Below, piece by piece: positions 32,878 through 41,228 of a stretch of DNA of 64,000 bases (the stretch's first letter is position 1; each line of letters starts with the position of its first letter). This stretch comes from Desulfovibrio aminophilus (GTDB taxonomy: Bacteria > Desulfobacterota > Desulfovibrionia > Desulfovibrionales > Desulfovibrionaceae): assembly GCF_023660105.1 (NCBI RefSeq), contig NZ_JAMHGA010000038.1, positions 238,794 to 302,793 on the forward strand, written 5' to 3'. The position numbers and the translations under genes were made by a program. A model generated the notes under the pieces. The model was not told where the DNA came from and made no database searches. It saw only the letters and a list, made by a program, of their open reading frames with translations.

Positions 32878-33121
32878 AGTGATCCTCTTTGCGTGCGATG
32901 AGAGGCTGGACGATCTTCTTCATGACCAGAACCATGATCAGGCCGACGATCAGGCCGAACCCGGCGAAGAAACCGGGATACTTGTCCAGGCCGAAGTGCG
33001 GGTGATGGGGCACGAGCACGAAGTTCAGCCCCACAAGCACGGCCAGGATGGCGAAAAAGATGATCCGCCAGGCCTTGTACTGGGCCTTGAGCCGTTCGAA
33101 CAATGCGCCGAGACCGTTCAT
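32864..33121 (-). CDS. Small two-helix membrane protein of the nuo operon
   Basis: An 85-residue protein with two membrane helices: WRIIFFAILAVLVGLNFVLV and FFAGFGLIVGLIMVLVMKKI, with a His-rich loop (VPHHPHFG) between them. I know no named family for it. It sits between the two antiporter-like genes, nine bases after the MrpD-like gene, and its end overlaps the start of the nuoL-like gene, so it is co-translated and probably part of the complex. It may be an accessory subunit that seats the extra antiporter module (inference). AGGGAGCGGCT precedes the ATG. Confidence 0.8.
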   Translation of the reverse strand: MNGLGALFERLKAQYKAWRIIFFAILAVLVGLNFVLVPHHPHFGLDKYPGFFAGFGLIVGLIMVLVMKKIVQPLIARKEDHYGDI

Positions 33122-33130
33122 AGCCGCTCC

Positions 33131-34618
33131 CTAGTAGTTCCCGAAGATGCGGACGAAGTCCTGGAACAATTGCGGATAGAAGCCCAGGGCCACGGAGACG
33201 AGGGCCGTGAAGCACAGCGGCACGACCATGGTCAGGGGCGCTTCCTTGTATTTCTCGACGTCCACCACCGGCTTCATGAAGAAGGCCCGGTAGAAGATCG
33301 GCACGAAGTAGCCGGCGTTGAGCGCCGTGGACATGAGCAGCGCCACCAGGAGCACGATCTGCCCGGTCTGGAGCGTGCCGTTGACCAGATACCACTTGGA
33401 GACGAAGCCGCAGACCGGCGGCATGCCGATCATGGACAGGGACGCCAGGCCGAAGGCCCCGAAGGTCCATGGCATCTTGCGCCCCAGGCCGTTCATCAGG
33501 CTGATCTTCTTCAGGTGCGTGGCCACGTAGATCGCGCCGGCGCCGAAGAACAGGGTGATCTTGGAGAAGGCGTGGTGGGCGATGTGCATGACGCCGCCCT
33601 GCACGGCCATGGGCGTGAGCATGGCCACGCCGATGATGACGTAGGAGAGCTGGCTCACCGTGGAGTAGGCCAGCCGGGCCTTGATGTCGTCCTTGGTCAG
33701 GGCGATGAACGAGGCCGCCACGATGGTCAGGGCCGCCAGGTAGGCGGTGGGCAGGCCCAGGCCGAGGACGTCCATGGTCTGCACGCCGAAGCCGGAGAGG
33801 ATGATCCGGCTCACGGAGAACACGCCCGCCTTGACCACGGCCACCGCGTGCAGCAGGGCCGAGACCGGCGTGGGCGCGACCATCGCGGAGGGCAGCCAGT
33901 TGTGGAACGGCATCAGGGCCGCCTTGGCCAGGCCGCAGATATACAGGGCGTAGGTCAGGCGGACCAGGTTCGGATGCTTGGCCACCACGTCGGCCGGGAA
34001 CATGCCGTTGACCACGTTGCCCAGGCTCATGTCCAGGGTGCCGCAGAGCACGTAGGTCAGGACCATGGCCGGGAGCAGGAAGAGCTTGGACGTGCCCATG
34101 AGGTAGACCAGGTACTTGCGCGCGCCGGCGAAGCCGTCGGCGTCCTGGTGGTGGGCGACCAGGGGATACGTGAAGACGGTGATCACCTCGTAGAAGAGGT
34201 AGAGCGTGAACACGTTGGCGGAGAAGGCCACGCCCACGGCGCCGAAGATGGCCACCGCGAAGCAGAAGTAGTAGCGGGTCTGGGCGTGCTCGTTGAGCCC
34301 GCGCATGTAGCCGACGTTGTAGCTGGTGGCGAAGCCCCAGAGGAACGTGGCGATGAGCGCGAAGATCATGCCCAGGCCGTCGGCCACGAAGCTCACCGTG
34401 ATGCCCGGCAGGATCGTGAACAGCGTATAGGTGTAGATCTCGCCCTTGAGCACCCCGGGAACGAACGTGAGGATCGTCAGGAAGGCCACCGCGGCGGCGA
34501 TGAAGGACATGGCCTCGCGCTTGTTCACGTCGCGCCGGTTGAACCAGATGGCGAAGGGCGCCACCAGGGTCACCGCAAGGGGAATGAGGAGCTTGGCGCT
34601 TTCGATTGTCGCGGTCAT
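33131..34618 (-). CDS. MrpD/NuoM-like antiporter subunit, additional to NuoL/M/N
   Basis: A 495-residue membrane protein. LYLFYEVITVFTYPLVAH (helix-5 Glu), RKYLVYLMGTSKLFLL (helix-7 Lys), ALMPFHNWLPSAMVAPTPVS and KARLAYSTVSQLSYVIIGVA are signatures of the antiporter-like group and look closer to Mrp subunit D and hydrogenase-type subunits than to NuoL. Its place between nuoK and the nuoL-like gene gives this operon four antiporter-like subunits where E. coli complex I has three. It may add a fourth ion channel, or Na+ transport (inference). Four bases separate it from nuoK. Confidence 0.85.
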   Translation of the reverse strand: MTATIESAKLLIPLAVTLVAPFAIWFNRRDVNKREAMSFIAAAVAFLTILTFVPGVLKGEIYTYTLFTILPGITVSFVADGLGMIFALIATFLWGFATSYNVGYMRGLNEHAQTRYYFCFAVAIFGAVGVAFSANVFTLYLFYEVITVFTYPLVAHHQDADGFAGARKYLVYLMGTSKLFLLPAMVLTYVLCGTLDMSLGNVVNGMFPADVVAKHPNLVRLTYALYICGLAKAALMPFHNWLPSAMVAPTPVSALLHAVAVVKAGVFSVSRIILSGFGVQTMDVLGLGLPTAYLAALTIVAASFIALTKDDIKARLAYSTVSQLSYVIIGVAMLTPMAVQGGVMHIAHHAFSKITLFFGAGAIYVATHLKKISLMNGLGRKMPWTFGAFGLASLSMIGMPPVCGFVSKWYLVNGTLQTGQIVLLVALLMSTALNAGYFVPIFYRAFFMKPVVDVEKYKEAPLTMVVPLCFTALVSVALGFYPQLFQDFVRIFGNY

Positions 34619-34622
34619 GGCG

Positions 34623-34931
34623 CTATTCCTTCAGGCTGGAGACTGCGCTGGTTTTGGTCGTGCCGAAGCGGCGCGAAACCACTACGATGATGGCCAGGGC
34701 CAGGGTGGCCTCGGCCGCCGCCAAACCCATGACCAGGAGCGTCCCGAGCTGTCCCAGGACCGCGTTGGCCTCGGTGAGCTGGGCCGCCGCCACGATGGAC
34801 AGGCCCGCGCCGTTGAGCATGAGCTCCACCGCGATGAGCATGCCCACCAGGCTCCGGCGCTGGACGATGCCGTACAGGCCGGCCACCAGGAGCATGAGGG
34901 CCACCAGTTGATACAGCGTCAGGGCGCTCAT
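34623..34931 (-). CDS. nuoK: Complex I subunit K
   Basis: A 102-residue protein with three membrane helices, the standard size. The key acidic residues on helices 2 and 3 are present in MLIAVELMLNGAGLSIVAAA and GLAAAEATLALAIIVVV. These Glu residues belong to the hydrophilic axis that links quinone chemistry to the proton channels. Its start overlaps the end of nuoJ by four bases. Confidence 0.95.
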   Translation of the reverse strand: MSALTLYQLVALMLLVAGLYGIVQRRSLVGMLIAVELMLNGAGLSIVAAAQLTEANAVLGQLGTLLVMGLAAAEATLALAIIVVVSRRFGTTKTSAVSSLKE

Positions 34932-35437
34932 CTCTTCTCCCTCCTCTCCCAGGCCAGGAGCACGGCCCCGGACATGGCCACCAGGAGCACCACGGAAATG
35001 AGTTCAAAGGCCAGGAAGTACTGCTCCAGGAGGCCCTTGCCCAGCTCGACGATGGGCACCTCCAGCGGCACGGCCTTGGAGGCGGCCGGGTGCTTCATGA
35101 GCAGCCAGGACAGGATCGCCGCCGGGGCCAGACCGGCCAGCAGCGCATAGAGGTACTGCTTCACCGGAGCGGGTTCGGCTTCCTCGCCCTCGCCGTGCGC
35201 CCGGGTGAGCATCACGGCGAAGAAGATGAGCACGCAGACCGCGCCCACGTAGATGAGCAGCTGCATGAAGGCCATGAAGGGGGTGTTCAACAGCAGGTAC
35301 ATGCCCGCCACGCCGAAGAGCGTGACGACGAGGCCCACCAGGGCCCGCACGAGGCTGCTGCTGCCCACGGCCAGTACGGCTCCGCCCAGAATGATCAGGG
35401 CGTAGACCGCGAACGCGACTTTCGCCAACACTTCCAT
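34928..35437 (-). CDS. nuoJ: Complex I subunit J
   Basis: A 169-residue protein with five membrane helices. The third-helix region with the pi-bulge is seen as TPFMAFMQLLIYVGAVCVLI, including the conserved Tyr and Gly that drive coupling in complex I. I chose the ATG at 35437, one base before the nuoI stop region; the frame continues upstream but into nuoI. It lies between nuoI and nuoK with near-zero spacing. Confidence 0.94.
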   Translation of the reverse strand: MEVLAKVAFAVYALIILGGAVLAVGSSSLVRALVGLVVTLFGVAGMYLLLNTPFMAFMQLLIYVGAVCVLIFFAVMLTRAHGEGEEAEPAPVKQYLYALLAGLAPAAILSWLLMKHPAASKAVPLEVPIVELGKGLLEQYFLAFELISVVLLVAMSGAVLLAWERREKR

Positions 35438-35438
35438 C

Positions 35439-36014
35439 TTACGCCTCTTTGGTCTCGGCTTCGGGCTTGGACTCGGCCTGGTGGCCGCTCTTCTCGGCCT
35501 GGCTCCTGAGCCGGGCCAGCAGGTCGTACTTGAAGTCGTTCCTGCTGGTGCCGACCACATACAACTCATTGGAGAACCGGATGGAATCCACGGCGCAGGC
35601 CTCGATGCAGGTGCCGCAGAGGCTGCACAGGCTGAAGTCGTACTTCCACTGGGCCGGCTCCTTGGGGGCGGACGGCTTCTTGACCTTCTCGCCGCGCGCC
35701 TCGGCGTCCTTGATGGCCTGCTCCTCCTCGGGGGTGAGCTTGGGCGGCTTGGACTTGACCACCGTGATGCAGCCGCTCGGACAGGCCGTGACGCACATCA
35801 GGCAGGAGATGCACTTGGGCTTGGCGGGGTCCTTGGGGCCGGCCACCAACTCGATGTGACCGCGATAGGTCTTGTTGATCTCCGGGTCGATCTCCTTGCG
35901 CGGATAATGCACGGTCACGTGCTTCTGGCAGAAGTACTTGCCGGTGACCTGAAGACCCACGATGAGGCTCCAGAGATCGGCGATGGACCGGAAGAATTTC
36001 TTGATGGGGTTCAT
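35439..36014 (-). CDS. nuoI: Complex I subunit I (two [4Fe-4S] clusters)
   Basis: A 191-residue peripheral ferredoxin-like subunit. Two cluster motifs are present: CISCLMCVTACPSGC and CSLCGTCIEACAVD, which bind N6a and N6b and pass electrons toward NuoB. Between them lies a charged insert rich in Lys and Glu, longer than usual. In a complex without NuoEFG these clusters are the likely entry point for electrons from a soluble donor such as ferredoxin (inference). It begins 15 bases after nuoH. Confidence 0.95.
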   Translation of the reverse strand: MNPIKKFFRSIADLWSLIVGLQVTGKYFCQKHVTVHYPRKEIDPEINKTYRGHIELVAGPKDPAKPKCISCLMCVTACPSGCITVVKSKPPKLTPEEEQAIKDAEARGEKVKKPSAPKEPAQWKYDFSLCSLCGTCIEACAVDSIRFSNELYVVGTSRNDFKYDLLARLRSQAEKSGHQAESKPEAETKEA

Positions 36015-36029
36015 TGCTCCTCCACCGCC

Positions 36030-37001
36030 CTAGAAGACCTTCATGAGGAAGGCGGTGCCCAGCAGGTTGAGCGTCGCCAAGGGCAAGAGCCACTTCCAGT
36101 TGATGTTCAACAGCTGGTCGAAGCGGATGCGGGGATAGGTCCAGCGGAACCAGATCATGGCGCCCAGCAGGGCGTAGACCTTGACCAGGTACCACCAGAA
36201 GCCGTCCACGCCCGGGCCCTTCCAGCCGCCCAGGAAGAGCGCCGTGCAGACGCCGCAGACCACGATCATGTTGGCGTATTCCGCCAGGAAGAACATGCCG
36301 AAGCCCATGCCCGAGTACTCGGTGTGGAAACCGGCGGTCAGCTCGGACTCGGCCTCGGGAAGGTCGAAGGGCGCGCGGTTCGTCTCGCCCAGGGCGCTCA
36401 CCAGATAGATGATGAAGGCCAGGGGCTGGGTGACGATGTTCCACTGCCAGGGCCAGGAGCCCTGCTGGCCCACGATGGTCGAGAGGTTCAGGGTGCCGGT
36501 CTGGAAGGCGATGGCCAGCACGCACAGGAGCAGCGGGATCTCGTAGGCCACGGACTGGGCCACGGCGCGGCCGGCGCCCAGGAGGCCGTACTTGTTGTTC
36601 GAGGCCCAGCCCGCCAGAAGCAGGGCCAGGACGTTGAAGCCCGCGAAGGCCAGGATGAGCAGGATGCCCAGGTCCACTTCCCAGACCGTGAGCACCGGCC
36701 CGAAGGGCAGGGGCACGAACATGAGCAGGACCGGGAAGAAGGACAGCAGCGGGGCCATCCAGAAGAGGATCGGATCCGCGTTGTCCGGGGTGAAGAGCTG
36801 CTTGCCGATGAGCTTGAGCGCGTCGGCGATGGGCTGGATCACGCCGTGCGGACCGACCTCGAAGGGGCCGGGGCGGCGCTGGAAGTGGCCCGCGCCCTTG
36901 CGTTCGGCGTAAACCAGCACGAGGCCGTTGAGGCCCACGAAGGCGGCCACGGCCACCAGGCCCACGACGATGCGGATGAGTTCTGTGGCGATTCCGTTCA
37001 T
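36030..37001 (-). CDS. nuoH: Complex I subunit H
   Basis: A 323-residue membrane protein with eight helices that forms the quinone chamber at the base of the membrane arm. Signatures: GPFEVGPHGVIQPIADALKL near the N-terminus, RAPFDLPEAESELTAGFHTE (the acidic loop that couples quinone reduction) and VYALLGAMIWFRWTYPRIRF at the C-terminus. Length is normal. It follows nuoD by six bases. Confidence 0.96.
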   Translation of the reverse strand: MNGIATELIRIVVGLVAVAAFVGLNGLVLVYAERKGAGHFQRRPGPFEVGPHGVIQPIADALKLIGKQLFTPDNADPILFWMAPLLSFFPVLLMFVPLPFGPVLTVWEVDLGILLILAFAGFNVLALLLAGWASNNKYGLLGAGRAVAQSVAYEIPLLLCVLAIAFQTGTLNLSTIVGQQGSWPWQWNIVTQPLAFIIYLVSALGETNRAPFDLPEAESELTAGFHTEYSGMGFGMFFLAEYANMIVVCGVCTALFLGGWKGPGVDGFWWYLVKVYALLGAMIWFRWTYPRIRFDQLLNINWKWLLPLATLNLLGTAFLMKVF

Positions 37002-37007
37002 GTGCTC

Positions 37008-38171
37008 CTACCTGTCGATCTCGGGAATGATCAGGTCCAGGCTGCCGAGAATGGCCACGGCATCGGCCAGCAGCGTGCCCTGGGAGGCTTCGGCGAACAG
37101 GCTCAGGTTGGAGAAGCCCGGAGCCCGCAGCTTGATCTTGTAGGGCATCTTGCCGCCGTCGCTGACGATGTGCACGACGATCTTGCCGCGCCCGCCCTCG
37201 ACCGCGAAGCAGGCCTCGCCCTTGGGCGCCTTCCAGGTGTACTTGGGCGCCTTGTCCACCATGATCTTGCCCTCGGGGAGCTGGGCCAGGGCCTGCTCCA
37301 CGATGCGCATGCTCTGCTCAATCTCGTCCAGGCGCACCAGGTAGCGGGCCATGGCGTCGCCCTTCTGGTACACCGGCGCCTGCCAGTCGAAGCGGTCGTA
37401 CACGGAGTACGGCTCGGCCCGGCGCACGTCGTAGTCGATGCCCGAGCCGCGGGCCACCGGGCCGGTGGCGCCGTAGCGGCGGATCATGTCCTGGTCGAAG
37501 AAGCCGATCTCCTCGACGCGCTTGCGCAGGATGATGTTGTCGGTGACGAGCGCCTTGTACATGGGCAGCCGGGTGCGCATGTAGGGGATGAATGCCTTGC
37601 AGAGCTCGATGAACTTGTCATTGATGTCCGCGCAGACGCCGCCGATGCGGAAGGAACTGTAGGTCAGCCGCGAACCGGTGAGGATCTGGAGCATGTCCAG
37701 GAGCTGTTCGCGGTCGTCGAAGGCGTACATGATCGGGGTGAACGCGCCGAGGTCCAGGATGTACGCGCCCCACCAGAGCAGGTGCGAGGTGATGCGGTTG
37801 AGCTCCGTGGAGATGACCCGGACGAACTCGGCCCGCTCGGGCACCTCGATGCCGCCCAGGCGCTCGGCGGCCCCGGCGAAGGCCCAGTTCCAGGCCAGGG
37901 GATGACCGTAGTCCACGCGGCCCATGTTGGGCATGTACTGGACCAGGGTCTTCACCTCGGCCATCTTCTCGTGCATCCGGTGCAGGTAGCCGAGCACCGG
38001 TTCGGCCCGCACGACATACTCGCCGTCCATCTCCATCAGGACCCGGAGCACGCCGTGGGTGGACGGGTGCTGGGGACCGAGGTTCAGGATGAGCGTGTTC
38101 TCGCGGGCGCCCTTCTGGAAATTCTGGGTGTAGAAATCACCCGTCACCAGATCCAGTTTTTCGTTACGCAT
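37008..38171 (-). CDS. nuoD: Complex I subunit D (49-kDa)
   Basis: A 387-residue subunit homologous to the large subunit of [NiFe] hydrogenases. Quinone-site signatures are present: LNLGPQHPSTHGVLRVLMEM with the conserved His, GYLHRMHEKMAE, and FSNLSLFAEASQG near the C-terminus. It lacks the nickel-binding Cys pairs, so it is a complex I subunit and not a hydrogenase. It is separate from NuoC here, unlike the NuoCD fusion of E. coli. It lies 28 bases after nuoC. Confidence 0.96.
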   Translation of the reverse strand: MRNEKLDLVTGDFYTQNFQKGARENTLILNLGPQHPSTHGVLRVLMEMDGEYVVRAEPVLGYLHRMHEKMAEVKTLVQYMPNMGRVDYGHPLAWNWAFAGAAERLGGIEVPERAEFVRVISTELNRITSHLLWWGAYILDLGAFTPIMYAFDDREQLLDMLQILTGSRLTYSSFRIGGVCADINDKFIELCKAFIPYMRTRLPMYKALVTDNIILRKRVEEIGFFDQDMIRRYGATGPVARGSGIDYDVRRAEPYSVYDRFDWQAPVYQKGDAMARYLVRLDEIEQSMRIVEQALAQLPEGKIMVDKAPKYTWKAPKGEACFAVEGGRGKIVVHIVSDGGKMPYKIKLRAPGFSNLSLFAEASQGTLLADAVAILGSLDLIIPEIDR

Positions 38172-38199
38172 CGTCGCTCCCGTTGGTCCTTTCGGCCTG

Positions 38200-38748
38200 T
38201 CAGGCCCCGGTTGCCTCGGCGGCCTTGGCCTTCTTGCCCTCGTCCTCGGCCTTGGGGGTCAGGAGGTCGAAGCCCGGCACGGCCCGCACCACCTCGCAGG
38301 GGGTCAGCAGATCCGCCAGCGCGACCCGGGCGCCCTCCTCCTTCTGGAGGGGATGCACGTCCAGGTCCGCGGGCAGCAGCAGGGGCACCAGGTTGGGGTT
38401 GCCGCTGAACTCGATGCCGTAGAAGTCGAGGGTCTCGCGCTCGTGCCACTCCGCGCCGTGGAACACCCCCGCGATGGAGGGCAGCTTGGGGGCGGCGTGG
38501 GACACGAGCACCCGCAGGGCGACGCGGCAGGGACGGTCCATGTGGTCGAAGAGGTAGACCACCAGGTAGCCCTCCTTGGCGTCGATGGCCGTGACGCTCT
38601 CCAGGAAGTATTCTTCCTTATGGAGGAGCTTGGCGGCGCGGACGATCTCGGAGGCGGACAGAAACACGGACCAATGGATGCCGGTCTTGGCGTAGTCGCA
38701 CTTGGTCACGCACTGGGGAGACAGCTGGTCGAGGACGGTCTGGATCAT
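38200..38748 (-). CDS. nuoC: Complex I subunit C (30-kDa)
   Basis: A 182-residue subunit. The family signature appears as [20 protein letters not shown], followed by a short C-terminus. I chose the ATG at 38748, which overlaps the nuoB stop codon (ATGA) and has GGGAGG upstream; an earlier in-frame start would run through the nuoB end. The C-terminal tail is charged and Ala-rich. It docks with NuoD and NuoB in the hydrophilic arm. Confidence 0.94.
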   Translation of the reverse strand: MIQTVLDQLSPQCVTKCDYAKTGIHWSVFLSASEIVRAAKLLHKEEYFLESVTAIDAKEGYLVVYLFDHMDRPCRVALRVLVSHAAPKLPSIAGVFHGAEWHERETLDFYGIEFSGNPNLVPLLLPADLDVHPLQKEEGARVALADLLTPCEVVRAVPGFDLLTPKAEDEGKKAKAAEATGA

Positions 38749-39296
38749 TTGCCGCCTCCCTGCACCGGATTCGGCCACCAGCGGCGGCCGGTCATCTTCT
38801 TCTGGATTTCGAACAGGCCTTCGAGCAGGCCCTCGGGGCGGGGCGGGCAGCCCGGGACGTAGACGTCCACCGGGATGAGGTTGTCCACGCCCTCCACGAT
38901 GCCGTACTGGCCCTTGAACCGGAAGGGGCCGCCGGAAATGGCGCAGTTGCCGAGCGCCATGACGTACTTGGGCGCGGGCATCTGCTCGTAGAGGCGGACC
39001 ACGGCCGGAGCCATCTTCTTGGTCACGGTGCCGGCCACGATCATGAGGTCGGACTGGCGCGGGGACGGGCGGAAGACCTCGGCCCCGAACCGGGAGATGT
39101 CGAAGCGGGCCATGCCGACGGCCATCATCTCAATGGCGCAGCAGGCAAGGCCGAAGGTCATGGGCCACAAGGACATGGCCCGGCAGATGTCCAGAATGTT
39201 CTGGACAGCTTCCACCTTGATGATCGGCGGATCGATGCGCGCTCCGCCGGCGGTGAGGCACTCCGGCTTGACTACAGCCGAATCTTGTGCGGCCAT
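38745..39296 (-). CDS. nuoB: Complex I subunit B (cluster N2)
   Basis: A 183-residue subunit that carries N2, the last cluster before quinone. Its ligands are visible: the adjacent Cys pair in [14 protein letters not shown], then [10 protein letters not shown] and [12 protein letters not shown]. The start at 39296 lies inside the end of nuoA (25-base overlap), so the two are translationally coupled; a longer frame to 39518 covers nuoA and is not credible. Homologous to the small subunit of [NiFe] hydrogenases. Confidence 0.96.
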   Translation of the reverse strand: MAAQDSAVVKPECLTAGGARIDPPIIKVEAVQNILDICRAMSLWPMTFGLACCAIEMMAVGMARFDISRFGAEVFRPSPRQSDLMIVAGTVTKKMAPAVVRLYEQMPAPKYVMALGNCAISGGPFRFKGQYGIVEGVDNLIPVDVYVPGCPPRPEGLLEGLFEIQKKMTGRRWWPNPVQGGGK

Positions 39297-39652
39297 GTGA
39301 ACACCCCTTTTGCCCAGAAATAGACGATGGAAAGACCAAGGAAGGCCAGGAAGATGAAGACCTTGACGAAGGCGATCCAGCCCTCGGCCAGATGATACTG
39401 CACGGCCACGGGGAAGAGGTAGAGAACGTCCACGTCGAAGGCCAGGAAGATGAGTGCATAGACGTAGTAGTTGACGCCGAACTTGGTCCAGGAGCTGCCG
39501 AACGGCCGCATGCCGCATTCATACGGCATGCCGATGTCGCCCCCGCGAGCCCTCGGGGAAACGAGGGACGCCAGGATCAAGGGGCCTCCGGCAAAGAGAA
39601 TGCCGACGACCAAGAACAAGATAATGGCAAGATGCAGCCAATTAAAGACCAT
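39272..39652 (-). CDS. nuoA: Complex I subunit A
   Basis: A 126-residue membrane protein with three helices, first gene of the operon. The loop after helix 1 reads [15 protein letters not shown], including the Cys that sits near the quinone chamber in complex I, and helix 2 has [19 protein letters not shown] with the conserved Asp/Glu positions. GGAAGG stands before the ATG. Its mRNA leader lies in the 225-base gap upstream. Confidence 0.95.
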   Translation of the reverse strand: MVFNWLHLAIILFLVVGILFAGGPLILASLVSPRARGGDIGMPYECGMRPFGSSWTKFGVNYYVYALIFLAFDVDVLYLFPVAVQYHLAEGWIAFVKVFIFLAFLGLSIVYFWAKGVFTWPHKIRL

Positions 39653-39877
39653 AAGCCACCCTTCCTTGCGGATGTAGCATCAATGTATCAGAAAAGAGAC
39701 ACAGTCACAGCGGTCGGAAAAGTGGCTTTTTATTTGCCCCAATTCAAAGGGGACGTCAACCCCTTTTTTTCAAAAACGACGGGAGAAAAACAGAGAATCG
39801 GGGGAGGAAATCAGGGCGAAAAACGGGGCGGAAATCGGGGGGATGCGTAGGGAGGATCGGCCCCTCCCCCGGGGAGG
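39653..39877 (-). other. Intergenic leader region of the nuo operon
   Basis: 225 bases between the GGDEF regulator stop and nuoA. A TTGACG (39754-39759, minus strand) is followed after 17-18 bases by an A/T-rich CAAATAA, a weak candidate promoter about 80 bases before the start codon. The part next to the regulator gene is a purine-rich tract with two copies of GGAAATC followed by GGG (around 39806 and 39830). I see no convincing terminator for the regulator gene. Confidence 0.35.
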
Positions 39878-41209
39878 TCAGCCGGGAATGCTCCCGGCGA
39901 AGGCCAGGCGGTTTCCTCCCTCCTTCTTCGCCGCATACATGGCCGCGTCGGCGCGGCTGACGAGGGTGCTGGCGTCCTCGGCGTCGCCCGGAAACAGGCT
40001 CACGCCCACGGAGACGCCGATGCGGAACTCGGCGGCCCCGATGAGGAAGGGCTCCACCAGGGCGGCGATCATGTTCTCGGCCGCCTGGTTCACGCTGTCC
40101 AGCTCGGTGACGCGCTCCAGGAGCACGCCGAACTCGTCTCCGCCCAGGCGCGCCAGGGTGTCCGAGGCCCGCACGCGGCGGCGCAGCCGCCCGGCGGCCT
40201 GGAGCAGCAGCTCATCGCCCGCGCGGTGGCCGAAGTTGTCGTTCACGGACTTGAACCCGTCCAGGTCCAGGAAAAGCACGGCCAGGCCGTAGCCGTACCG
40301 CTTGGCCCGGGCCAGGGCGTGCTCCAGCCGGTCGAAGAAGAGCAGGCGGTTGGGGATGTTGGTCAGGCCGTCGTAGGTGGCCCGGTAGTGCAGGTCCAGG
40401 GCGCTCTTCTTGCTCTCGGTGGTGTCCTCGAGCACGCCCTCGATGAGCCGTTCGCCGTCCGGGCCCTCCGCGAGCCGCGAACTCTCCGAGACCCAGATGT
40501 GTTCCCCGTCGCTGCGGCGGATCTGATATTCGCGGTTGGCCACCACCCCGTCGCGCAGCAGCTTCTCCAGGTAGACTCGGCGCTCCTCGGAGTCCACCAG
40601 GATGTCCAGGCCCATGCCCGGGCGGCCCACCAGTTCGGAGGGCGAGTCATAGCCCAGAAGCCGCGCGGTGGCCGGATTGACCTCCAGGAAGGTGCCCTCC
40701 AGGTCGCACTGGAAGATGCCCTCCACGGCCCGCTCGAAAATGGTCCGGTACTTCTCCTCGGCCCGGCGCAGGGCCTCCTCGGTGCGGCGGCGCTGGGCGA
40801 TCTCGGCCTCCAGCAGGGCCTTCTGGCGGCGCAGGTCGATGAACACGTTCACCTTGCTGCGCAGCATCTGGGCGTCCACCGGGCGGAAGAGATAGTCCAC
40901 GGCCCCCACCTCGTAGCCCCGGCGCACGTTCTCCAGATCCTGGAAGATGGAGGTGACGAAGATGATCGGAACGCCCGCGCCGCGCGGCGACTCCTTGATC
41001 GCCCGGGCGGTGTCGTAGCCGTTGAGGCCCGGCATCTGCACGTCCAGGAGGATGAGGGCGAAGTCGTGGGCCTCGACCATCTCCAGGGCCTGCTGCCCGT
41101 CCTGGGCCGTGCGGATGGCGATGTCCCCGCGCTTGAGCATGTGCTCGAGCACCACCAGGTTCATGGGGGTGTCGTCGACGATGAGGATTTCCAGCGGCTT
41201 GTCGGGCAC
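39878..41209 (-). CDS. Response regulator with PAS and GGDEF domains
   Basis: A 443-residue three-domain signalling protein. Residues 5-125 are a CheY-like receiver, with acidic pocket VDD near 12, phospho-acceptor Asp in ILLDVQMPGLNG and a Lys-containing C-terminal loop. A short coiled linker (RRQKALLEAEIAQRRRTEEA) leads to a PAS domain with its PAC part (about 140-270). The last 165 residues are a diguanylate cyclase with LGGDEFGVLLE. RASD five residues before it fits an inhibitory I-site. It should make cyclic di-GMP when phosphorylated. No histidine kinase is adjacent. Confidence 0.95.
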   Translation of the reverse strand: MPDKPLEILIVDDTPMNLVVLEHMLKRGDIAIRTAQDGQQALEMVEAHDFALILLDVQMPGLNGYDTARAIKESPRGAGVPIIFVTSIFQDLENVRRGYEVGAVDYLFRPVDAQMLRSKVNVFIDLRRQKALLEAEIAQRRRTEEALRRAEEKYRTIFERAVEGIFQCDLEGTFLEVNPATARLLGYDSPSELVGRPGMGLDILVDSEERRVYLEKLLRDGVVANREYQIRRSDGEHIWVSESSRLAEGPDGERLIEGVLEDTTESKKSALDLHYRATYDGLTNIPNRLLFFDRLEHALARAKRYGYGLAVLFLDLDGFKSVNDNFGHRAGDELLLQAAGRLRRRVRASDTLARLGGDEFGVLLERVTELDSVNQAAENMIAALVEPFLIGAAEFRIGVSVGVSLFPGDAEDASTLVSRADAAMYAAKKEGGNRLAFAGSIPG

Positions 41210-41228
41210 GGGCTCTCCGATACCGGCC

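Noticed and set aside
28618..32901. A 1427-codon plus-strand open frame opposite the nuo genes
   Set aside because: This is an antisense shadow of nuoN, nuoM and nuoL: low-complexity Gly, Gln and Glu composition, no start signal.
37008..39296. [NiFe] hydrogenase (NuoD/NuoB-like subunits)
   Set aside because: The NuoD protein lacks the two C-x2-C nickel motifs, and the operon order is that of complex I.
39731..39759. Clear sigma-70 promoter for nuo
   Set aside because: TTGACG is good, but the -10 candidate CAAATA(A) matches poorly. It is kept only as a weak candidate within the leader region.
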